Shown here: positions 1 to 5,996 of the stretch, piece after piece | Layout of the letters: the number at the start of each line of letters is the position of its first letter | Numbering within the stretch: the stretch's first letter is position 1 | Assembly: GCA_943331145.2 (NCBI GenBank) | Contig: CALQKL020000044.1 | Location: 1-12,896, forward strand | Reading direction: 5' to 3' | Origin: Chitinophaga pinensis | Lineage (GTDB): Bacteria > Bacteroidota > Bacteroidia > Chitinophagales > Chitinophagaceae | DNA length: 12,896 nt | Notes under the pieces: model-generated | Told to the model about the DNA's origin: nothing | The model's input: only the letters and a program-made list of their open reading frames with translations | Databases searched by the model: none | Position numbers and translations under genes: made by a program

Positions 1-936
1 AGAAAACAATACGTTTTACTTTTGTTTTTCAAAATTATTGTGGCATTAGGATTATTAATTGTAGGCGGTTTATTGGTGTTGAATCAACAAATGAATATTG
101 GTCAATTTGTGGCCGCTGAAATTATTATCTTATTGGTTATAGACTCTTCTGAAAAAATAATATTGAATCTTGAAAATGTTTTTGATATACTTACATCCTT
201 AGAAAAGTTAGGTCAGGTAACAGATTTGGAATTAGATAATCAAAGTAACGATTCATCTCTAAATCATGATATTCATTCGCCAATACAAGTTGAAATTAAA
301 GACCTTAGTTTTACATATCCAGGAAGAACAAAGACCATCATAAAAAATATTAATTATCAATTTAATGCAAATCACAGTTATTGCATTGCTGGAAATAACG
401 GGTCTGGAAAATCAACACTTATACATTTAATTAGTGGATTGTATCAACCTCAATCCGGTAGGGTTTGCATCAATGATTTGCCTATAAACAATTACAATAT
501 CGCCGAGCTTTATAAAGTAGTTGGAAATGGCTTGGCAGAGGAATCCATATTTGAAGGAACTTTGTTGGAAAATATTACGTTAGGTAGGGAGTTTGTAAAG
601 ATTGATGATGTGATTTGGGCTGTTGAACAAGTTTATCTTTCTGAGTTTGTTAAAGAATTGCCTAAAGGATTAGATACACTAATAGATATCGGCGATCGAC
701 TTTCAAAAAGTGTTATGCAGCGAATCATTATCGCTAGAAGCATTGTGAATAAACCCAAATTATTGTTGCTTGAAAATCAAATCGATTTTATAAATGAAAA
801 TGAAAGAAATAAAATCATTGACTTTTTAACAAATAAATCAAATGGTTGGACATTAATCAGCATTTCCAATAACAAATATCTTCAACAAAAATCAGATGCT
901 ATAATTGTTATGAAAGATGGAGCGATTTTAAATTAG
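1..936 (+). CDS. ABC transporter, C-terminal part (export ATPase with degenerate nucleotide-binding domain), 5' partial
   Basis: The reading frame is open from base 1 (RKQYVLLLFFK...), so the gene starts before the window; the TTG at 22 is not a convincing start. About 70 residues of hydrophobic and amphipathic membrane-domain remnant are followed by a nucleotide-binding domain. Walker A GNNGSGKST (391-417) is perfect and lies at the expected distance from an aromatic A-loop-like segment, LSFTYPG. The later motifs are abnormal: LSKSVMQR (700-723) stands where LSGGQ is expected, LLLLENQ (760-780) where LLLLDEP is expected, and SISNN (859-873) has Asn at the H-loop; the Q-loop region reads VVGNG with no Gln. 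HlyD and TolC partners follow, so this is probably the inner-membrane energiser of a type I-like export system. ATP binding looks likely and ATP hydrolysis doubtful. The N-terminal part (a possible peptidase domain and most TM helices) cannot be seen. The substrate is unknown. Confidence 0.88.
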   Translation, partial: RKQYVLLLFFKIIVALGLLIVGGLLVLNQQMNIGQFVAAEIIILLVIDSSEKIILNLENVFDILTSLEKLGQVTDLELDNQSNDSSLNHDIHSPIQVEIKDLSFTYPGRTKTIIKNINYQFNANHSYCIAGNNGSGKSTLIHLISGLYQPQSGRVCINDLPINNYNIAELYKVVGNGLAEESIFEGTLLENITLGREFVKIDDVIWAVEQVYLSEFVKELPKGLDTLIDIGDRLSKSVMQRIIIARSIVNKPKLLLLENQIDFINENERNKIIDFLTNKSNGWTLISISNNKYLQQKSDAIIVMKDGAILN

Positions 937-1005
937 TTAAATCATTGGAATCGATTTAAAAAGTTATTATTATTAACACATAAGTTATTTTTTTAGAAAA
1001 AAATT

Positions 1006-2373
1006 ATGCTCAACATTACACACAACACGATAATAGATAAAGCTTATTTGGAGAATTTAACTTCTTTCCAATTATTAGCAGCACGCATTAACAGTAGAAG
1101 ATTAATTAAATTTCTTTATACGCTTGGTGCAATTTTACTGATCTTACTTTTTTTGCCTTGGACTCAAAACATTCGATCTAACTCAAAGGTAACGGCGCTT
1201 AAGCCAAATCAACGACCACAAACAATTCAATCCATAATAGCGGGAAGAATAGAAAAATGGTATGTTCAAGAAGGTCAGTTTGTTAAGAAAGGAGATACGA
1301 TTCTGTTTTTAAGCGAAATCAAGTCAGAGTATTTAGATCCTGATTTAGTAGGTAACACAGAGCAGCAATTGAAGTCAAAAGAATTTGCGGTGAAATCTTA
1401 TATGGAGAAAGTAAAAGCAAATGATAACCAAATTGATGCGATGACAAACGCGCGTAAATTAAAATTCGAACAGGCAGAAAATAAACTAATACAAGCTAAT
1501 TTAAAAGCTAGAATTGATAGTACAGAGCTTTCGGCCGCACAGGTAAATTATAAAATTGCTAAGGAGCAATTGGCGCGGATGGAAGAATTATATAAAGAAG
1601 GTCTGAAATCATTAACAGAGCTTGAAACCCGAAGATTAAAATTGCAGGAAACACAGGCTAAGGTAATATCTCAAGAGAATAAATATATTACCAGTAAAAA
1701 TGAAATTTTAAATGCTAAAATAGAATTGCAAAGTATTAATGCAGACTATATGGATAAGATTTCAAAATCTGAAGCAGATAAATTTGCAACGCTTTCCAAT
1801 ATGTATGATGCAGAAGCTACTGTTACAAAATTGCAAAATCAATTTGTGAATTATAGTATTCGATCTGGTATGTATTATATTTTAGCGCCCCAAGATGGTT
1901 ACATTACGCAAGCGATTCAATCTGGTATTGGCGAAACAATTAAAGAAGGGGATGAAATAATTAGCATCATGCCTTCAGATTATGAGTTAGCCATTGAAAT
2001 GTTTGTGGAGCCTATGGACATTCCTTTGTTGGAAATTGGTCAGCACGTGCAAATTCAATTTGACGGTTGGCCTTCTATTATATTTTCTGGTTGGCCTGGA
2101 ATTTCTTACGGCACTTATGGTGGAACAATTGTTGCGATTAATAATTTTACCAATGAAAATGGGAAATACAGGGTGCTCGTTTCACACGATAAAAAAACGC
2201 ATGCTTGGCCTAAGGAAATAAGAATTGGTGCTGGCGCAAAATCTATGACACTGCTCAAAGAAGTGCCCATTTGGTATGAATTATGGCGTCAAATCAATGG
2301 ATTCCCTGCAGATTATTACAAAAAAAATACAAATCAAAATAAGGACAAAAATAAAAATGATGCTAAGAAGTAA
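1006..2373 (+). CDS. HlyD-family periplasmic adaptor (membrane fusion protein)
   Basis: A 455-residue adaptor linking an inner-membrane ABC exporter to an outer-membrane channel. A cytoplasmic N-terminus of about 33 residues precedes one membrane helix at about 34-51 (LIKFLYTLGAILLILLFLP). Next come the first half of a lipoyl/biotinyl-like domain (about 74-104, AGRIEKWYVQEGQFVKKGD), a long Lys/Glu-rich coiled-coil hairpin (about 115-285), the second lipoyl half (LAPQDGYITQ, about 293-302), and a beta-barrel domain with an unusual Trp-Pro-rich stretch DGWPSIIFSGWPG (about 353-365). The length fits the family. The start at ATG 1006 follows an A-rich leader without a Shine-Dalgarno sequence, 69 bp after the ABC gene. 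The end overlaps the TolC gene by 17 bp, suggesting co-transcription and coupled translation. HlyD-type function is secure from architecture; the cargo is not known. Confidence 0.92.
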   Translation: MLNITHNTIIDKAYLENLTSFQLLAARINSRRLIKFLYTLGAILLILLFLPWTQNIRSNSKVTALKPNQRPQTIQSIIAGRIEKWYVQEGQFVKKGDTILFLSEIKSEYLDPDLVGNTEQQLKSKEFAVKSYMEKVKANDNQIDAMTNARKLKFEQAENKLIQANLKARIDSTELSAAQVNYKIAKEQLARMEELYKEGLKSLTELETRRLKLQETQAKVISQENKYITSKNEILNAKIELQSINADYMDKISKSEADKFATLSNMYDAEATVTKLQNQFVNYSIRSGMYYILAPQDGYITQAIQSGIGETIKEGDEIISIMPSDYELAIEMFVEPMDIPLLEIGQHVQIQFDGWPSIIFSGWPGISYGTYGGTIVAINNFTNENGKYRVLVSHDKKTHAWPKEIRIGAGAKSMTLLKEVPIWYELWRQINGFPADYYKKNTNQNKDKNKNDAKK

Positions 2374-3769
2374 ATGTGGATTTATTTTAATGCTGGTTGT
2401 AATGGCATTAAATGGTTTTGGGCAATCAGATACAAGTATGAAATTAAGTTACGCTAATTTTCTACAATTGGTGAAGCAAAATCATCCTTTAGCAAAGCAA
2501 GCGAATTTAATCCCTAAAACAGCCAGTGCCAATACACTTTTGGCACGTGGAAGTTTTGATCCGAAGTTGTTTTATGAATTCAATAATAAGTTTTTCGATA
2601 AAAAAAACTATTATGAATTGGGTAATGCAGGATTTAAAATTCCAACTTGGTATGGAGTTGAATTTAAAACGGGCTTCGAAAGAAATCAAGGTATCAATTT
2701 AAATCCTGAAAATACTACGCCCGCTCAGGGATTGTTTTATTCTCAAATTTCAGTTCCACTTTTACAAGGCTTAATAATTGATGAAAGAAGATCAACCCTT
2801 AAACAAGCTAAATTGTTTCAAGAATTATCTGCATTTGAAAAAGTAAACACTATAAATGAGTTGCTGTACAAAGCCGGTAAAGTATACTGGGATTGGCAAT
2901 TGTCGTTTACAAATGTAGAAGTATTTCAAAATGCAGTAAAGCTTAGTCTGGAAAGGGTTGAAGCCATCAAAGCTACATCGAATCTAGGGGATAGGCCTGC
3001 TATAGATACCGTTGAAGCCATCATACAACTTCAAGATAGAATAATTGCATCACAACAAGCCTTGATGGATTATAGAACGAAATCATTATTGCTTTCAAAT
3101 TATTTGTGGCTTGAAAATGATGTCCCTATAGAATTAACGGATAAGACAATTCCTGAAATTGCTGCTGAAAATTATGAAAATGAAAATGTGCTTTTAGCCA
3201 ACCTAACTAAATTAGATAGTTTAATCAATAATCATCCAAGCATTAAAGTGTACGATTTTAAATTGCAACAATTAGCGATTGAAAAAAAGTTTAAGAAAGA
3301 TAAATTAAAGCCCAATTTGAATTTTAATTACAATCCTTTATTTGATGCTAAAAATTTATCGACTGGTTTTCAAAACAATTACAAATGGGGATTGGTTGTA
3401 GGTTTCCCATTATTATTGAGAAAGGAGCGAGCTGATTTGCAACTCACCAAAATAAAAATTGAAAATACAAACTACGAAACGCGTAACAAACGTAACGAGC
3501 TTTTTAATAAAGTAAAAGCAACGTTTAATGAATTCAACACCTTTAAAAATCAAATTGATATATACAGTAAAAATGTGCTCAACTATAAACGTTTATGGCT
3601 ATCCGAAAAGCGTATGTTTGATTCGGGAGAAAGTTCTTTATTTATGATCAACAGCCGAGAAATGAGTTACATCAACGCCCAAATTAAATTAAACGAAATC
3701 ATCAACAAAAGTAAAAAAGCAGGATTGGATGTTGAGTATTCTTTTGGGGTGTTGAATGAGATGTATTAG
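2357..3769 (+). CDS. TolC-family outer-membrane efflux/secretion channel
   Basis: An outer-membrane channel of about 470 residues, completing the ABC-HlyD-TolC export apparatus. The frame is open back to 2276, but I chose the paired ATGs at 2357/2360: they give a clear signal peptide (MMLRSKCGFILMLVVMALNG, cleavage likely near GFGQ-S), whereas the earlier ATG would prepend a charged tail. The mature protein shows typical outer-membrane efflux protein features: a repeated helical layout, LSYANFLQLVKQNHPLAKQA near the N-terminus, an SQISVPLLQG beta-segment, a WGLVVGFPLL segment, and a long C-terminal helix (about 400-450). There are two OEP-type halves. It overlaps hlyD by 17 bp. The stop is TAG; a 9-bp-period repeat begins directly after it. 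Confidence 0.92.
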   Translation: MMLRSKCGFILMLVVMALNGFGQSDTSMKLSYANFLQLVKQNHPLAKQANLIPKTASANTLLARGSFDPKLFYEFNNKFFDKKNYYELGNAGFKIPTWYGVEFKTGFERNQGINLNPENTTPAQGLFYSQISVPLLQGLIIDERRSTLKQAKLFQELSAFEKVNTINELLYKAGKVYWDWQLSFTNVEVFQNAVKLSLERVEAIKATSNLGDRPAIDTVEAIIQLQDRIIASQQALMDYRTKSLLLSNYLWLENDVPIELTDKTIPEIAAENYENENVLLANLTKLDSLINNHPSIKVYDFKLQQLAIEKKFKKDKLKPNLNFNYNPLFDAKNLSTGFQNNYKWGLVVGFPLLLRKERADLQLTKIKIENTNYETRNKRNELFNKVKATFNEFNTFKNQIDIYSKNVLNYKRLWLSEKRMFDSGESSLFMINSREMSYINAQIKLNEIINKSKKAGLDVEYSFGVLNEMY

Positions 3770-3772
3770 AAG

Positions 3773-3830
3773 AGGTTGAAAAGTTTAAGGGTTTAATTCG
3801 CTTCGCGGGTTTAAAGGTTGGGAATTTTCG
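3773..3830 (+). repeat. 9-bp-period degenerate array directly after the TolC stop
   Basis: The sequence after the TAG runs in nine-base steps (gaggttgaa, aagtttaag, ggtttaatt, cgcttcgcg, ggtttaaag) and ends in the flank ggttgggaattttcg that leads into the 50-bp repeats. A matching layout exists on the minus strand downstream of the AAA+ ATPase gene, where a GAGGTTTGT-type array starts at its stop codon and ends in a nearly identical flank. No gene is visible here. The role is unknown; it appears to be the left part of a dispersed composite repeat. Confidence 0.6.
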
Positions 3831-3980
3831 TCTGCCGATGTTAGTGTTGTCACCAATCATCAAATTGGATTATGCTTTTTTCTGCCGATGTTGGTGTTGT
3901 CACCAATCATCAAAGTGGATTATCCTTTTTTCTGCCGATGTTGGTGTTGTCACCAATCATCAAAGTGGATTATCCTTTTT
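3831..3980 (+). repeat. Three head-to-tail 50-bp palindromic (REP-like) repeats
   Basis: Units lie at 3831-3880, 3881-3930 and 3931-3980. Units 2 and 3 are identical over all 50 bases; unit 1 differs at three positions. Each starts TCTGCCGATG and holds an imperfect palindrome: GATG-TTGGTG, loop TTGT, then CACCAA, one bulged T, CATC. Unit 1 has TTAGTG, which breaks one pair. Each unit ends in a T-run. The bulged hairpin with a short fixed 5' head is the general form of REP elements processed by RAYT transposases, and a RAYT gene ends only 20 bp away. Small frames across this array (3838-4146, 3872-4087) are repeat translations, not genes. Confidence 0.85.
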
Positions 3981-4000
3981 TAGTTGTTATCAAATTATAT

Positions 4001-4510
4001 TCATCCTGTCATTATCCCAAAATAATCAATACCACCATTGTAATAGCTTGCAGAAGAATATTTGTAATCTTCCGGAAATATACATAGCCCCGCTTTCACG
4101 GGATTGTTATGTATATAATTCATTTTTTGTACAAAGAATTTTTTAGAAAACAACTCTACCGATAGTGCATTCCTTTTCCAAAACTGAAATACACGATCTT
4201 CTTTTTTTACTTTGAAATCTTGCAAATAATAATCATCAGATTCCATTAACTCGAACTTCATTTGTTGGGCTGTAAATTTCATGAAATTATGCCTTATTTT
4301 ATTAGGATTATTTTCAGCTAAAGCTTGCCAAATCAAATGGATATGATTATCCATAATAACAAAAGCGTGGAGTTTAATCTTTTTATTATCAACTAGATAT
4401 TTCAGACTAGAAATTATGATGTTTTTAAAGATGTCATTATTGAGTAAAAATTTCCATTCAAGGATAGTTGCGGTATAGAATTGCGGCCAATGAATTGAAT
4501 AATTATTCAT
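4001..4510 (-). CDS. REP-associated tyrosine transposase (RAYT; Y1/IS200-like HUH enzyme)
   Basis: A 169-residue HUH-type single-stranded DNA nuclease. The HUH pair is in VIMDNHIHLIW (His56, His58), and the likely catalytic tyrosine is Tyr132 in NYIHNNPVKAGL, a motif that aligns with DYIYINPVKHGW around Tyr115 of E. coli TnpA-REP. The conserved WKR..AL..EL segment before it and the YSSASYY tail also fit. Length and motifs are complete, so the enzyme looks intact. There are no partner genes and no IS200-type terminal structure; instead it is bracketed by members of one palindromic repeat family (three at 3831-3980, one at 4587-4610), the hallmark of domesticated RAYT/REP pairs. The start ATG at 4510 follows an A/T-rich leader with no Shine-Dalgarno sequence. 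The known role of the family is REP cleavage and rejoining; the cellular benefit is unclear. Confidence 0.88.
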   Translation of the reverse strand: MNNYSIHWPQFYTATILEWKFLLNNDIFKNIIISSLKYLVDNKKIKLHAFVIMDNHIHLIWQALAENNPNKIRHNFMKFTAQQMKFELMESDDYYLQDFKVKKEDRVFQFWKRNALSVELFSKKFFVQKMNYIHNNPVKAGLCIFPEDYKYSSASYYNGGIDYFGIMTG

Positions 4511-4580
4511 TTTTTAATTAAAAATAAATAACCATTAATTGAATTTAGCGTTGTTTTGCTTTGTTTAAAAAAGAAAATAT

Positions 4581-4610
4581 CGCCGATTTGTTGGTGAAAA
4601 CACCAACAAA
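4581..4610 (+). repeat. REP-like hairpin upstream of the RAYT gene
   Basis: GCCGAT is followed by a perfect 10-bp stem, TTTGTTGGTG (4587-4596), loop AAAA, and CACCAACAAA (4601-4610). The GCCGAT head and the GTTGGTG/CACCAA core match the 50-bp repeats at 3831-3980 in the same orientation. It lies about 80 bp before the RAYT start codon, so it could also act as an operator or attenuator for that gene; this is inference. Confidence 0.7.
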
Positions 4611-4633
4611 AAAAAGCATCGAATAGTACAAAA

Positions 4634-4698
4634 ACTTTTGTGCCTTCGTGTTTCCAGCCTTTGCACCCCTTGCTTCTTTGCGAACTTTGCGTGAAGCT
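4634..4698 (+). repeat. Degenerate 8-bp-period repeat (CTTTGCGTG / CCTTCGTG type)
   Basis: The sequence moves in roughly eight-base steps: cttttgtg, ccttcgtg, tttccagc, ctttgcac, cccttgct, tctttgcg, then aactttgcgtg. It is a diverged relative of the array at 10282-10370, which reads CTTCGTGT/CTTTGTGT on the minus strand. In both places it follows the REP-like hairpin on the same strand. The 94-residue minus-strand frame across 4545-4829 (KVVEASRKVRKEARGAKAG...) comes largely from this repeat and is not called as a gene. The rest of 4511-4941 (4511-4580 and 4699-4941) is A/T-rich and I see nothing else in it beyond a presumed promoter for the next gene. Confidence 0.6.
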
Positions 4699-4941
4699 TC
4701 TACCACTTTTACCGCTCCCAAAAAGGCAACTATTTGATATAGCACACGTTTAAATCCATCTCGGTACTCGGTTATTAAATAAACAAAACATAAAGTATAT
4801 AATGTACAATATTTAAATATATTTGTCAACTAAATCTCACCAGCTTCAAGAGTACTACTTTGTGGGTAATTCAGCATATTTCTAAATTAACAGGTTAGCC
4901 GAAAACTGTATAAAAAGAGTAGGCAATTTAATTATTTAAAA

Positions 4942-5397
4942 ATGAAAAATAGATTTAACGGAATTTTACTAAAATCAATTTTGATGCTTTTTGTTATTGG
5001 CACTCAGCTTGCTTGTACAAAAAATAATAATACAACCAGCACTTCTACACCAACTTCAATTTTGGGACTTTGGGCTGGCACTGCAATTACTACAGGAGGT
5101 AATACTCCTCAATATTTTAGTTTAATTGTGAAAGCTGATGGAACGATAATTTCTGATACTAAAACAAGCAGTAATTTAAGTAGTCAATATTTTTCTGTTG
5201 GAACATGGGTATTAAATGGAAATTCATTTACATATTCTATCACTAATGTTTACGGAAATACACCTCCAAGCTATATTGGTCAAACGCAGACTGGAAGTGC
5301 AACATTTTCTTCACAAACTGGAAATCTTACAAATGGTAGTTGGACAAATCCTTCTCCATTTAGTTCAGGTACATTCACTGTTGTGAAAGTTAAGTAA
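4942..5397 (+). CDS. Small putative lipoprotein of unknown function
   Basis: 151 residues. The N-terminus is a lipoprotein-type signal: MKNR, a hydrophobic core (ILLKSILMLFVIG), then TQLAC with the presumed lipidated Cys25. The residue three before the Cys is Gln, so the lipobox is not textbook, though Bacteroidota lipoboxes are permissive. A Ser/Thr/Asn tether (about 26-39) follows, then a beta-rich domain with features such as ILGLWAGTA, FSLIVKADGTI, YFSVGTWVLNGNSF and SATFSSQTGNLTNGSW, resembling small lipocalin-like or DUF-type Bacteroidota lipoproteins whose G-x-W start and repeated strands suggest an antiparallel barrel. It is probably a single-gene unit: a repeat region lies upstream and a strong terminator begins 3 bp after the stop. 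No function can be assigned. Confidence 0.8.
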   Translation: MKNRFNGILLKSILMLFVIGTQLACTKNNNTTSTSTPTSILGLWAGTAITTGGNTPQYFSLIVKADGTIISDTKTSSNLSSQYFSVGTWVLNGNSFTYSITNVYGNTPPSYIGQTQTGSATFSSQTGNLTNGSWTNPSPFSSGTFTVVKVK

Positions 5398-5400
5398 CTA

Positions 5401-5430
5401 AAATGGTCAATCTTTTCAGATTGACCATTT
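5401..5430. terminator. Strong hairpin terminator, probably bidirectional
   Basis: A perfect 12-bp stem, AAATGGTCAATC (5401-5412) and GATTGACCATTT (5419-5430), encloses loop TTTTCA; on the plus strand it ends in a five-T run. It starts 3 bp after the lipoprotein stop and ends 12 bp from the 3' end of the convergent tmRNA, so it likely ends both transcripts. The U-run is better on the plus strand. Confidence 0.85.
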
Positions 5431-5442
5431 TTCTAAACTTCG

Positions 5443-5811
5443 TGGAGCTGCAGGGAATCGAACCCTGGTCCAAACATATTCGCCATAAGCTTTCTACATG
5501 TTTATTCTGTAATTATTTGTCGGAAAAATACAGGGAACAGACAAACCAATATTTTCCTTAGATGAATGGTCTTAAGCCAACGTCACATCATTCGCGGGCA
5601 GCAACCTGTGTTTGTTTTGAGTCGGCGGCGGAGCATGGTAACAGATAAACCTGCTCGGCGGCCCGAATGGATGCTAATCTATCGATTAAGCAGCCATGGC
5701 ATACGAAGTATTGCCATTTAGAGTTTGAATATTCAGATTTAAGTGCTAATTATCCAACGCACTACATGCTTACACTTACAAAGATCTATGCTGTCAAAAC
5801 CGGTCAGCCCC
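5443..5811 (-). ncRNA. ssrA: Transfer-messenger RNA (tmRNA)
   Basis: tmRNA rescues ribosomes stalled on broken mRNAs and tags the product for proteolysis. On the minus strand the 5' end reads GGGGCTGACCGGTTTTGACA (5811-5792) and the 3' end carries a T-arm CAGGG-TTCGATT-CCCTG, then CAGCTCC and discriminator A (5443). GGGGCTG pairs with CAGCTCC as a 7-bp acceptor stem with one G-U. CCA is not encoded (CGA follows). The tag frame runs 5715-5686: GGC resume codon, then AATACTTCGTATGCCATGG and GCTGCTTAA, giving GNTSYAMAA-stop, which agrees with Bacteroidota tags ending YA(M/L)AA. The G/C-rich block at about 5590-5665 should form pseudoknots. It is one-piece, about 369 nt. A possible -7 box (TACCTTCG on the minus strand, 5832-5825; consensus TAnnTTTG) lies upstream without a clear -33 TTTG. 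Confidence 0.95.
5686..5715 (-). other. tmRNA proteolysis-tag reading frame
   Basis: Reads GNTSYAMAA then TAA on the minus strand, with GGC as the likely resume codon. The alanine carried by tmRNA itself would precede it, giving A-GNTSYAMAA. The AMAA end is the expected ClpXP-type degradation signal. The exact resume codon is inferred from tag length in relatives. Confidence 0.85.
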
Positions 5812-5996
5812 GTTTTTTAATACTCGAAGGTAATTAATTATATGTGCTTGTTTAATTTATATTTTAAGCATTTTGTAAATTAATCCTTCATTTTTTTATT
5901 ATTACTTTTAAAATAATCTTCAAACCCGTTTTCTAATCTCATGAGCGCTAAAAATCTTTATTCAATAACTACTTTTTTCTACCTATTTTCGTGTTT

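Noticed and set aside
2276..2356. Upstream start for the TolC gene at 2276
   Set aside because: It would overlap hlyD by 98 bp and place a charged 27-residue tail before a perfect signal peptide.
3831..3980. Three equal repeats considered as a short CRISPR array
   Set aside because: The whole 50-bp period is conserved, so there are no unique spacers, and there are no cas genes; the RAYT neighbour explains them better.
3838..4146. Two plus-strand frames of 102 and 71 residues with repeated CRCWCCHQSSKW / ADVGVVTNHQSG
   Set aside because: They are translations of the three 50-bp repeats and of the antisense of the RAYT gene.
4001..4510. Simple IS200/IS605 insertion sequence
   Set aside because: The YIHNNPVKAGL form and the flanking dispersed palindromes fit RAYT; there is no tnpB and no paired left and right end hairpins of an IS200 element were found.
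4545..4829. 94-residue minus-strand reading frame (KVVEASRKVRKEARGAKAGNTKAQKF...)
   Set aside because: Most of its composition comes from the 8-bp CTTTGCGTG-type repeat and from the REP-like hairpin (VFTNK); no domain, and its first part is A/T-rich filler. Best read as repeat, not as a gene.
5984..5991. TATTTTCG just before the plsC start as a Bacteroidota -7 promoter box
   Set aside because: One mismatch to TAnnTTTG, no TTTG about 20 bp upstream, and it would give an almost leaderless transcript; too weak to list.
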